From positions 1 through 64,000 of the forward strand of contig NZ_JNXI01000002.1 of the NCBI RefSeq assembly GCF_000717055.1: a stretch of DNA of 64,000 bases. Direction: 5' to 3'. This DNA is from Streptomyces iakyrus (lineage in GTDB: Bacteria > Actinomycetota > Actinomycetes > Streptomycetales > Streptomycetaceae). Below, one piece after another: positions 1 through 9,096 of the stretch; within the stretch, counting starts at the first letter, position 1, and each line of letters starts with the position of its first letter. Made by a program: the position numbers and the translations under genes. The notes beneath the pieces were generated by a model, which was given only the letters and a program-made list of their open reading frames with translations, had not been told where the DNA came from and did not search any database.

Positions 1-336
1 GGTGGCGAACGCGTTGGGCAGGTCCATCCGGGAGACGGCCACGCGCGGTTTGGGCATGTCCGCGGTGGCGCACAGCCGGTCGATGACGCCGTGCAGCTGG
101 GGCTGCTCCTCGGGAGTGACGATGCGGCCGCGCATCGCGAACAGGGCGATCCGGTCGGAGAACCAGAACTGCGCCGCCAGCAGACCGGCGGCGATGACCA
201 CCACCAGCACCCACGACCTCAGCAGCGCGATCAGCACGGCGACGAACGCCACGTACAGCAGGCCGAGCAGGAACATCGTCAGGCCCATACGGGCGGTCAG
301 CCCCCGGTCGGGAGCGAAGCGGCTGCGCACGGTCAT
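1..336 (-). CDS. htpX: HtpX-type membrane M48 zinc metalloprotease, N-terminal part (runs off the window)
   Basis: The reverse-strand frame starts at ATG 336 and is open to base 1, so only about 112 residues are visible. Two hydrophobic helices (residues about 17-36 and 41-57) are followed by a cytoplasmic stretch with IVTPEEQPQLHGVIDRLC and PKPRVAVSRMDLPNAFAT, which is the sequence type that precedes the HEXXH site in HtpX proteases. The zinc site itself lies outside the window. HtpX degrades damaged membrane proteins. The gene follows pspAA by nine bases and presumably belongs to the pspA transcription unit, a common actinobacterial arrangement for envelope stress. The missing C-terminus prevents checking that it is intact. 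Confidence 0.8.
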   Translation of the reverse strand, partial: MTVRSRFAPDRGLTARMGLTMFLLGLLYVAFVAVLIALLRSWVLVVVIAAGLLAAQFWFSDRIALFAMRGRIVTPEEQPQLHGVIDRLCATADMPKPRVAVSRMDLPNAFAT

Positions 337-345
337 CACCCCTCA

Positions 346-624
346 TCAGCCCGGGATCAGGCCCTCGTCGGCCAGCAGCGCCCGCACCTCGTGCAGGCTG
401 GTGTCCTCGTCGGGGAGGATCAGGTCGGAGGGCGCGAGCGTGTCGGCCGGGAGCGGGGTGCCCAGGGCGCGTACGGCGTCCAGCAGCTCCCGCAGCCAGA
501 TGGCGAACGCCGACTCGTCGCCGTCGGCGGCGACCGACTGCAGCACGGCGTCCAACTCGTTGAGCTTGTCCAGGTGGGTGTCGGCGATCTCGTACTGGCC
601 CTCGCCGAGAATCCGCATGATCAC
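346..624 (-). CDS. pspAA: PspA-associated protein PspAA
   Basis: This is an acidic 92-residue protein beginning MIMRILGEGQYEIAD, followed by an amphipathic LDKLNELDAVLQS segment. Length, opening motif and position directly behind pspA match the PspAA family. It has no signal peptide or membrane segment. PspAA is a small partner encoded with PspA in actinobacteria and is thought to modulate the membrane-protective PspA scaffold. Its start overlaps the pspA stop by four bases, so the two are probably translationally coupled. The htpX gene follows. Its exact biochemical role is not evident from sequence. Confidence 0.85.
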   Translation of the reverse strand: MIMRILGEGQYEIADTHLDKLNELDAVLQSVAADGDESAFAIWLRELLDAVRALGTPLPADTLAPSDLILPDEDTSLHEVRALLADEGLIPG

Positions 625-1406
625 GACGGTGCCTCCTTGCCAGGCCCCCGGTCCGCGTCCGCGTCATCGCGGCTCTCCAGTGCGGGCGTCGGTTCGGAGG
701 CGGCGGTGAGCTCGCCCTTCATCCGGGCCAGCTCCAGCTCGATGTCACCGCCCGCGGACGCCCTGTCCAGCTCGGCCTGGATGTCGTCACGGCCGGCCGG
801 GAGAGTGGCGTCCTCCAGGGCGCCGGAGGCGATCAGCTCGTCCAGCGCTCCGGCACGGGCCTGCAACTGCTCGGTCTTGTCCTCGGCCCGCTGGATGGCC
901 ATCCCGACATCACCCATCTCCTCACCGATGCCGGTGACCGCCTCGGTGATCCGGGTCTGCGCCTCGGCGGCGGTGTAGGTGGCCTTGATGGTCTCCTTGC
1001 GGGTCCGGAAGGCATCCACCTTCGCCTCGAGGCGTTGCGAGGCCAGGGTGAGTTTCTCCTCCTGGGCCTGCAGCGCGACATGCTGGCCTTGCAGGTCGGC
1101 GAGCTGCGCGGTCACCGTCGTCCGACGTCCCAGGGCTTCGCGGGCGAGGTCTTCCCGCCCGACGGCGAGAGCCTGTTGGGCCTGCCCCTGGAGCTTGCCG
1201 CCGGCCTGCTCCAAGGTGGCCATCTGCAGTTCGAGGCGCTTGCGGCTGGTAGCGACGTCCGCGACGCCGCGACGCACCCGCAGCAGCAACTCCTGCTGCT
1301 GCCCGTAGGAGTAGTCCAGCACCTCACGCGGATCCTCGGCGCGGTCCAGCGCCTTGTTCGCCTTGATCCGGAACAGATCCGCGATACGACGAGCGATGCT
1401 GCTCAT
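621..1406 (-). CDS. pspA: PspA/IM30 family envelope-stress protein
   Basis: The 261-residue product is largely alpha-helical coiled coil (about residues 25-200) and opens MSSIARRIADLFRIKANKALDRAEDPREVL, close to the amphipathic N-terminal helix and first coil of PspA/IM30. Members bind the inner face of the membrane as ESCRT-III-like polymers and limit proton leakage. The C-terminal 60 residues are acidic and low in complexity, as is usual for actinobacterial members. It lies downstream of a small membrane protein gene (57 bp gap) and overlaps pspAA. The likely promoter is upstream of that small gene, where a CTAA-N5-TTAG site is found. Confidence 0.9.
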   Translation of the reverse strand: MSSIARRIADLFRIKANKALDRAEDPREVLDYSYGQQQELLLRVRRGVADVATSRKRLELQMATLEQAGGKLQGQAQQALAVGREDLAREALGRRTTVTAQLADLQGQHVALQAQEEKLTLASQRLEAKVDAFRTRKETIKATYTAAEAQTRITEAVTGIGEEMGDVGMAIQRAEDKTEQLQARAGALDELIASGALEDATLPAGRDDIQAELDRASAGGDIELELARMKGELTAASEPTPALESRDDADADRGPGKEAPS

Positions 1407-1462
1407 GGTCGGCCCGTCCCTTCTTCGTGGTCCGAGGTGAGTACCTCTGGTGCGCGTGCCGC

Positions 1463-1723
1463 TCAGTGCTGGTGCGGGCCCTTCTTCGTCAATCCGGTCC
1501 GCCCTGGGCCGTCAGGCTGGTGGTCCGGATGGCTCGTCTCGTCCCCGCGCTTGTACGGCGCCTTGCCATGACCGCCATGACCTCCGTGCATGAAGGCCAT
1601 GCTGAGCGGGCAGGCCGCCACGAGGGCAATGAGGAGCAGTACGTACGGGGGGACACCGAGCCAGAGCAGTACGACGGCGGCGACGGCCGCGACCGCGATG
1701 CCGGTGAGCAGTTTCGGTTTCAT
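1463..1723 (-). CDS. Small two-helix membrane protein, DUF2933-like
   Basis: An 86-residue protein with two adjacent hydrophobic helices (about residues 4-22 and 27-42), then ACPLSMAFMHGGHGGHGK and a hydrophilic His/Lys-rich tail. The CPLS-x(3)-MHGGHGGHG stretch resembles the DUF2933 family of short membrane proteins, which often sit near metal-resistance genes. The His-Gly repeats could bind metal, but this is inference. It is the first gene of the leftward unit that continues into pspA, pspAA and htpX, and a palindromic site lies 78 bp upstream of its ATG. Confidence 0.6.
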   Translation of the reverse strand: MKPKLLTGIAVAAVAAVVLLWLGVPPYVLLLIALVAACPLSMAFMHGGHGGHGKAPYKRGDETSHPDHQPDGPGRTGLTKKGPHQH

Positions 1724-1800
1724 CTCCGGCTCCCAAGGTTCTTTGTGGCCAGAATTCCCTTGACCTCCACGTTCCCTCGCCTAGGGCAACCCCGCATGGG

Positions 1801-1817
1801 TACTAAGGGCATTAGCA
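1801..1817. promoter_or_regulatory. Palindromic operator candidate, CTAA-N5-TTAG site 1
   Basis: TACTAA and TTAGCA are separated by GGGCA. The site is 78 bp upstream of the small membrane protein gene that heads the psp unit. Five similar sites occur further right, all intergenic. Confidence 0.6.
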
Positions 1818-1848
1818 CTGGGCCGAAAGGCCCTCGTCCCGATTCCGC

Positions 1849-2961
1849 TCATTCCGACCCCGTCTCCCCAGCACGGTTGGTGTGGAGTGTGAGGCGGAGC
1901 CAGCAGCCCCAGCCGACCGGCTGAGCGGCCCAGAAGCTGACGACGCGGTACAGCAGCGCGGCGGCGATCGCCTGGTCGGCAGGAATGCCTTGGACGACGA
2001 GCAGGGTGCTCAGGCTGGCCTCGGCGATGCCCAGGCTGCCGGGGGTCAGGCGCAGGCTGATGGAGATCTGGGTCAGCCCGTAGGCGATGAGGAGGCTTCG
2101 CCACGGCACGTCGATGCCGAGTGCCCACAGGGCGGCCGTCAGCGCGGCGGCGTCGCACACCCAGTTGCCCAGCGCCATTCCGAAGGGGCGGCGCCAGCCC
2201 CAGACGCCGGGCTGGATGGTCTCGGCCTGGTGCAGGACGTCGGCGAGGAGTCGTCCCAGCCGTTCACCAGCACGCCATCGCGCGCCGACGTACCGCCCCA
2301 CGCGCCGTATCGCGCGGCGCAAACGTGATGACCGGGTGAGGCAGACGGCCGCCACGATCACGGCCGCAAGCACCGCCGCAGACGTGAGCACCACGGTCCG
2401 CAGTCCCGCACCCGGTCCACCCGGGTCGGCCAGCAGGGCACCCAGCGCCAGCAGCAGCGCGAGGGCCAGTACGGACAGGGCCCCGGCGACGACCAGCATG
2501 GCGGCGGCGAGCGCCAGGTCGATGCCCCGGCGGCGCAGCTGGCGGATCACCCACGCGACGGCCAGGGCGCTACCGCCCGGAAGCGCGCCAGCCATCGCGT
2601 TGGCTCCGAACGCGAGCCCCGTCATCGTGGCCAGGCCCGGCCGTGCCCGCGCGCCGCGCAGCAACCACCGCTGGAGAGCGGCGAGCCAGACGAAGGAGGC
2701 CGCTTCGAGGACGAGGGCCACCGTCAGTTTCGGGATGCTGACGTGCGCGAGAAGACGGGAGGTGGCGGCCAGTTCATGGCGATGCGTGACGGCCGCCACG
2801 GCTGCGACCGCGACGACGGCGATCGCACCGGCCCACCATGCCCACACCTGCCACCGGGGCCGCCGGGCCGTCTTCGCGGTGGCGGTCGGCGGGGCCGGTC
2901 CGTGGCGAAGATCGTCCGAGGACACGGGAAGGTCGCTCGCTTCGCTGCCGGTCGTTGTCAT
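1849..2961 (-). CDS. Lysylphosphatidylglycerol-synthase-type integral membrane protein (UPF0104 family)
   Basis: The 370-residue product has about seven or eight hydrophobic helices and the late motif YGLTQISISLRLTPGSLGIA, characteristic of the LPG synthase transmembrane domain (UPF0104). No catalytic GNAT-like aminoacyl-transfer domain follows, so this is the membrane half alone, a form usually of unknown function and possibly a lipid flippase. It is the last gene of the operon that begins with the copper-type ATPase, and its ATG overlaps the galT stop by four bases. Coupling to a glycosyltransferase and GalT suggests a role in cell-surface lipid or glycan handling, but no substrate can be named. 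Confidence 0.75.
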   Translation of the reverse strand: MTTTGSEASDLPVSSDDLRHGPAPPTATAKTARRPRWQVWAWWAGAIAVVAVAAVAAVTHRHELAATSRLLAHVSIPKLTVALVLEAASFVWLAALQRWLLRGARARPGLATMTGLAFGANAMAGALPGGSALAVAWVIRQLRRRGIDLALAAAMLVVAGALSVLALALLLALGALLADPGGPGAGLRTVVLTSAAVLAAVIVAAVCLTRSSRLRRAIRRVGRYVGARWRAGERLGRLLADVLHQAETIQPGVWGWRRPFGMALGNWVCDAAALTAALWALGIDVPWRSLLIAYGLTQISISLRLTPGSLGIAEASLSTLLVVQGIPADQAIAAALLYRVVSFWAAQPVGWGCWLRLTLHTNRAGETGSE

Positions 2962-4004
2962 GGTCTGCTGCTGCCGATGCGAGCCGGGCGGGCCGCCAGG
3001 ACCTGACGCAGCTCCGCGGCGGCCTGTTCGGGAGGGACGGGATTGACCGCGATGCCGGTGCCGAGTTCGAAGCCGGCGGGCTCGGTCAGACGGGGGGCGA
3101 TCTGGAGGTGCCAGGCGAAGTAGGCGGTCATCTCCTCGCCGTTGGGGGCACTGATCAAAGCGTAGTTGTAGGGGACGTCGCCGAGCAGATCGCGCAGCCC
3201 CGTGAGGACCCGGCGCAGGAGTACGGCGGTCTGCTCCAGGTCCTCGTCACAGGCGTCGGCGAAGGATGCCTGGTGGCGGCGGGGCACGATCCAGGTCTCG
3301 TACGGGGTACGGGCGGCGTACGGGGCCAGCGCGGCGGTGTGGTCGGTGGCGGTGATGACGCGCTCGCCATCGGCGAGTTCGGCGGCAGTGTGGTCGACGT
3401 ACAGGCAGTTGCCGTGGTCGTCGTAGTAGGCGCGGGCGACATCGAACAGCTGACGGAAGCGGGCGGGCACGATTGGGGTGGCGACGATCTGCGAGTGCGG
3501 GTGGGGCAGCGAGGTGCCAGCCGCGGCTCCGTGGTTGCGGAAGGGCAGGACGAGGCCGGGGCGGCGGTCGCGCAGAGCGAGGCAGCGGGTGCGGTAGGCG
3601 CGCAGGATGTCGGCGACGGCGGTGTCGTCGCCGTCGGGCAGGTCCCAGTCGTGGTCGGGTGATTCGATGACGACCTCGTGGCTGCCGATGCCCTCCGCTT
3701 CGGTGTGCAGTCCGGTGGTGTGGTGGCGGGCGGGCCGGGCGGCGGGGGCCACCACGGGGTAGCGGTTGGGCACCACCCGCAGCCGCCAGGCGCCGGGCGC
3801 GGTGTCGACGGCGGCGGGCAGGCGCCACAGCTCGGGCGGGGTGGCCTCCTCACGGCCGGGGCAGAAGGGGCAGGCCGGATCAGCGGCAGGAAGCCGGCGT
3901 ACCGGCGATCCGGCCGGCGTGGGCATCCGCTGAGGGCGCTCGCGGCGTCCGGGCGCGATGGCCACCCAGTCGCGGGTGAACGGGTCCCGGCGCAACTCGG
4001 ACAT
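2958..4004 (-). CDS. galT: Galactose-1-phosphate uridylyltransferase
   Basis: GalT exchanges UMP between UDP-glucose and galactose 1-phosphate through a uridylyl-histidine intermediate. The active-site motif HPHSQ lies at about residue 168 in TSLPHPHSQIVATP, and the N-terminal CPFCPGREEATPPE contains the Cys pair of the zinc-binding site. ATG 4004 is preferred because GAAGGAG lies nine bases upstream; GTG 4028, which overlaps the previous stop, would add eight residues. No galK or galE accompanies it, so it probably supplies or salvages sugar nucleotides for the neighbouring glycosyltransferase rather than forming a full Leloir pathway. Its stop overlaps the next gene. Confidence 0.88.
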   Translation of the reverse strand: MSELRRDPFTRDWVAIAPGRRERPQRMPTPAGSPVRRLPAADPACPFCPGREEATPPELWRLPAAVDTAPGAWRLRVVPNRYPVVAPAARPARHHTTGLHTEAEGIGSHEVVIESPDHDWDLPDGDDTAVADILRAYRTRCLALRDRRPGLVLPFRNHGAAAGTSLPHPHSQIVATPIVPARFRQLFDVARAYYDDHGNCLYVDHTAAELADGERVITATDHTAALAPYAARTPYETWIVPRRHQASFADACDEDLEQTAVLLRRVLTGLRDLLGDVPYNYALISAPNGEEMTAYFAWHLQIAPRLTEPAGFELGTGIAVNPVPPEQAAAELRQVLAARPARIGSSRP

Positions 4005-4024
4005 GACGGCCGCTCCTTCACGGC

Positions 4025-5485
<1,461 letters not shown>

Positions 5486-5491
5486 GGTCGG

Positions 5492-7030
5492 TCACCTTTC
5501 TCCTCGCCGGTGAGTGGGAGTTTCTCGGGGGTACTGCCGGGGTGTTCCCGGGTTCGCCGGAACCCGCCCGTCCACTGAGCGCGCGGGGGCGCCCTCCGGC
5601 ACTGCGGCCCGTGGCCGTGACCCGGCGCGGACGGCGGCGGCCGCGAGAGCCGCGGCGGCCAGCGCGAGCGCGGCGTTGATCCACATACCGTCGGCGATGC
5701 CGGTGGTGAGATCGGTGCCGGCGGGGCTGGTCTTGGTGAGGTCGTCGGGCCACTGGGCGGCGACGATCGTGCCCATGACGGCGATGCCGAGCGACAGACC
5801 GATGGTGCGGGAGGCGTTCAGGGCGGCGCTCGCGATGCCGGTGTGGTGGTCGGGGACGTGGCCGAGCGTGGCGGTGGTGATCGGGGTGGTCGACAGCCCG
5901 ATGCCCAGGCCGGTGACCAGCAACCCCGGAAGCAGCTGCCAGCTCCCCCAGCCTGGGTCGATGCCGGCCAGCAGGATCAGCCCGGTGGCGGTCAGCAGCA
6001 GCCCGGCGCCGATCAGGACACGGGTGCCGACACGAGGGACGAGCCATCCGGTGGCCGGTGCGACCACCGCGCCGAGCAGGGTCAGCGGCAGCAGGGCCAG
6101 GCCCGCCCGGATCGGTGTGGCGCCGGTGGCCAGTTGGAGGTACAGCGCCAGGAAGAAGAACACGCTGCACATGACGGCGAGGCTGACCAGCCCCAGCACG
6201 TTGCCGACCAGGAAGTTCGGCCTGCGCAGCAGCGACAGGTCCAGCAACGGTGCGGCCGCCCGGCGTTCGATCACGACGAAGAGAGCAAGGGCCGCCACGG
6301 CGCCGGCCAGCAGCGCCCACAGCCTCGGCGAGGTCCAGCCGTAGACGGTCGCCCGGGTCAGCGCGAAGATCAGGGCGGACAGGCCGACCGCGGAGGCGAC
6401 ACCACCGGCGAGGTCCAACGGCCCGGTGCGGGCGCGGGGTTGCGGGGCAGGCAGCGTACGGCGCGCGATCGCCCACAGTACGGGTCCGAGGACGACGTTG
6501 AGCAGGAAGATCGACCGCCAGCCGAAGCCCGCGGTGAGCGCCGCGCCGAGCAGCGGGCCTCCGGCCAGCGCCGTGGCACCGGCCCCGGACCACACGCCCA
6601 GGGCGAGGGCCCGCGACGGACCGGTGAACGCGGCGAGCAGCAAGGACAGGGCGGCAGGACCCATCAGCGCCGCTCCGGCGCCCTGGGCGGCGCGCAGCCC
6701 GATCAGCGCCGGGCCGTCGGGGGACAGTCCGGCGGCCAGCGAGAAGACGGTGAACGCCATCAGCCCGGTGAGGAAGACCGGCCTGGCCCCGTACCGGTCG
6801 GCGAGCATCCCGCCCCACAGGGTCAGGACCGCGAAGGCGAGGGTGTAGAGGTTGACCACCCACTCCAGGCCGGTCAGGTCGAGGCCGAGGTCCCGCCCGA
6901 TCGGGGGCATGGCGATAGCGACGGCGGTGTCGTCGGCCAGGACCAGGAACCAAGCCAGGCAGACGGACGTCAGCATCCACCAGCGGTGCGCCGCATTCGG
7001 GGGCTCCCGGTGGGTGTCGGCGCGGGTCAT
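5492..7030 (-). CDS. MFS drug:proton antiporter, DHA2 (14-helix) type
   Basis: The 512-residue protein has about 14 hydrophobic helices. Its opening DDTAVAIAMPPIGRDLGLDL and the motif A loop GGMLADRYGARPVF are typical of EmrB/QacA-type exporters, which use the proton gradient to expel drugs or cationic compounds. The start overlaps the ftsH stop by four bases and its stop is six bases before treT, so it is internal to the operon. Two further MFS genes of the same type, both decayed, lie near 17.2-19.1 kb. Substrate cannot be predicted. Confidence 0.85.
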   Translation of the reverse strand: MTRADTHREPPNAAHRWWMLTSVCLAWFLVLADDTAVAIAMPPIGRDLGLDLTGLEWVVNLYTLAFAVLTLWGGMLADRYGARPVFLTGLMAFTVFSLAAGLSPDGPALIGLRAAQGAGAALMGPAALSLLLAAFTGPSRALALGVWSGAGATALAGGPLLGAALTAGFGWRSIFLLNVVLGPVLWAIARRTLPAPQPRARTGPLDLAGGVASAVGLSALIFALTRATVYGWTSPRLWALLAGAVAALALFVVIERRAAAPLLDLSLLRRPNFLVGNVLGLVSLAVMCSVFFFLALYLQLATGATPIRAGLALLPLTLLGAVVAPATGWLVPRVGTRVLIGAGLLLTATGLILLAGIDPGWGSWQLLPGLLVTGLGIGLSTTPITTATLGHVPDHHTGIASAALNASRTIGLSLGIAVMGTIVAAQWPDDLTKTSPAGTDLTTGIADGMWINAALALAAAALAAAAVRAGSRPRAAVPEGAPARSVDGRVPANPGTPRQYPRETPTHRRGER

Positions 7031-9060
7031 GACGCGGCCTTCGGAGGCGTGTCGGACCGGTCCCGGCCGGCAGCGGGCGTCGCGTGTGCGTGACGGGTGC
7101 GATGCGCGGCGGGCTCCTTGGCGACGGAGACGCGGCGCGGCGCGATCGTCTCCCCCGTCGGGTGCGCACTCGGCGGCTCGGTGCCCAGCAGGTCGTAGAC
7201 CACCGTGCCGTCCACGGTCTCCTGCGTGAGGAGCAGGCCGGCCAGCTCATCCAGTTGCCCACGGTGTTCGGTGAGCAGGCCGGTGGCCCGCTGTTCGGCC
7301 TCGCGCAGCAGCCGGGCGATCTCCGCGTCGATGGCGGCCTGCGTGGCCTCGGCGAAGGGGCGGCTGGACATGGCGGTCCCGCCGCTGCCCAGGAATACCG
7401 AGCCGCCCTGCGGATAGCCCACCGGGCCGAGCGCGGGCGACAGGCCGAACTCGCGGACCATCTTGGTGGCCAACTCGGTGGCTCCCGCCAGGTCGTTGGC
7501 GGCTCCGGTGGAGCCCTGGCCGAAGACGACAAGTTCGGCCGCACGACCGCCGAGCCGCACCGACAGGGTCTGGTTCAGGTAGTCCTCGCCGTACAAGTGG
7601 CGTTCCACCAGCGGAAGTTGCTCGGTGACGCCGAGGGCCTGCCCAGCGGGCAGGATGGTCACCTTGGCCACCGGGTCGGCGTGCGGGGACAGCGCGGCGA
7701 CCAGGGCGTGACCGGCCTCGTGGACGGCGACAGCTTCCTTCTCGGCGGGCAGCAGCACGTTGGAGCCCTCTCGGCGGCCGAGCAGGATGCGGTCGCGGGC
7801 CGCGTCGAAGTCGTCCGCGAGAAGGACCTCTCGGCCGTCGCGTACGGCGACGATGGCGGCCTCGTTGGCCAGGTTGGCCAGGTCCGCGCCGGAGAAGCCG
7901 GGCGTGCCGCGCGCCACCTTCTCCAGGTCGACGTCCTTGCCCAGCTGTTTGTCCTGGCAGTGCACGGCCAGGATGGCGGCACGTTCGGCCAGGGTGGGCA
8001 GCGGGATGGTGACCTGCCGGTCGAAGCGTCCGGGGCGAAGCAGCGCCGGGTCGAGGACCTCGGGTCGGTTGGTGGCGGCGAGCACGACGATGCCTTCGGT
8101 GGCCTCGAAGCCGTCCATCTCGGACAGGAGTTGGTTGAGGGTCTGCTCCCGCTCGTCGTTGGAGACGATCTGCCCGGCCGCGGCGCGGCGGCCGCCGAGC
8201 GCGTCGATCTCGTCGACGAAGACGATGGCGGGCGCCCGCTTGCGGGCCTCGGTGAACAGGTCCCGTACGCGTGCGGCACCGACACCGACGTACATCTCGA
8301 CGAAACTCGACCCGGCCACCGACAGGAACGGCACCTCCGCCTCGCCCGCGACGGCGCGGGCCAGCAGGGTCTTGCCGGTGCCGGGCGGGCCGACCATCAG
8401 CACACCGCGCGGCGCCATCGCCCCGGCGCGGCGGTAGCGTTCGGGCCTACGTAGGAAGTCGACCACTTCGGCGATCTCGGACTTGGCACCCTGGTAGCCC
8501 GCGACGTCCACGAACGTGGTCTCGGGCCGTTCCGCGTCGAAGACCTTGACCTTGGACTTGCCGACCCCGCCCAGCATGCCCTGCATGTGTCCGGCCGCGC
8601 CCTTCGACATCCGGCGCCAGAACCAGATGATGAGCAGGAACGGGCCCAGGATCAGGATCCAGGACACGATCTGGGAGCCGGCGGAGGGGGAGGTGGACGG
8701 CGGCTTGGCCGTCACCGCCACCTTCTTGTCCTCCAGCCGGTCCAGCAGTTGGTCACCGGCCAGCTGGACCGGGACGGCCGTGGTGAAGGTGTGCCCGTTG
8801 GTGAGAGTGCCGCTGGTCTCACCGTTGGCCTTGATCGTGACTGACTTGACCTTGCCGTCGTCGACCTGGTCGATGAACTTCGAGTACGTCAGGTCCATCT
8901 TCACCGGCTCGTCGGAGCGCAGCCCCGGCAGCCACGCCCACAGGCCGACGGCCAGGAGGACGGCCAGCGGCCATAGCCAGTGCCGCCAGGCGGGCGGGGG
9001 CGGTGGCGCGGTCGGCGTCGGCCGGTCGCCCGGGGGCGGGGGTTCGGCCTGCTTGGTCAT
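7027..9060 (-). CDS. ftsH: FtsH-type membrane-bound AAA+ zinc protease
   Basis: The 677-residue protein has two N-terminal membrane helices (about residues 24-45 and 128-150), then the AAA module with Walker A GPPGTGKT (about 225), Walker B IVFVDEIDAL and the second region of homology, and the zinc-protease motif HEAGH (about 448). FtsH unfolds and degrades damaged membrane and cytosolic proteins as a hexamer. The sequence is complete and the catalytic motifs are intact. GGAGTCCGCC precedes the ATG, the same leader as the upstream ATPase gene. As an extra copy inside an accessory operon it resembles the additional ftsH genes found on horizontally acquired stress-tolerance islands. Confidence 0.93.
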   Translation of the reverse strand: MTKQAEPPPPGDRPTPTAPPPPPAWRHWLWPLAVLLAVGLWAWLPGLRSDEPVKMDLTYSKFIDQVDDGKVKSVTIKANGETSGTLTNGHTFTTAVPVQLAGDQLLDRLEDKKVAVTAKPPSTSPSAGSQIVSWILILGPFLLIIWFWRRMSKGAAGHMQGMLGGVGKSKVKVFDAERPETTFVDVAGYQGAKSEIAEVVDFLRRPERYRRAGAMAPRGVLMVGPPGTGKTLLARAVAGEAEVPFLSVAGSSFVEMYVGVGAARVRDLFTEARKRAPAIVFVDEIDALGGRRAAAGQIVSNDEREQTLNQLLSEMDGFEATEGIVVLAATNRPEVLDPALLRPGRFDRQVTIPLPTLAERAAILAVHCQDKQLGKDVDLEKVARGTPGFSGADLANLANEAAIVAVRDGREVLLADDFDAARDRILLGRREGSNVLLPAEKEAVAVHEAGHALVAALSPHADPVAKVTILPAGQALGVTEQLPLVERHLYGEDYLNQTLSVRLGGRAAELVVFGQGSTGAANDLAGATELATKMVREFGLSPALGPVGYPQGGSVFLGSGGTAMSSRPFAEATQAAIDAEIARLLREAEQRATGLLTEHRGQLDELAGLLLTQETVDGTVVYDLLGTEPPSAHPTGETIAPRRVSVAKEPAAHRTRHAHATPAAGRDRSDTPPKAAS

Positions 9061-9096
9061 GGCGGACTCCGTACGGTCTCGGGCGACGGGACGCGG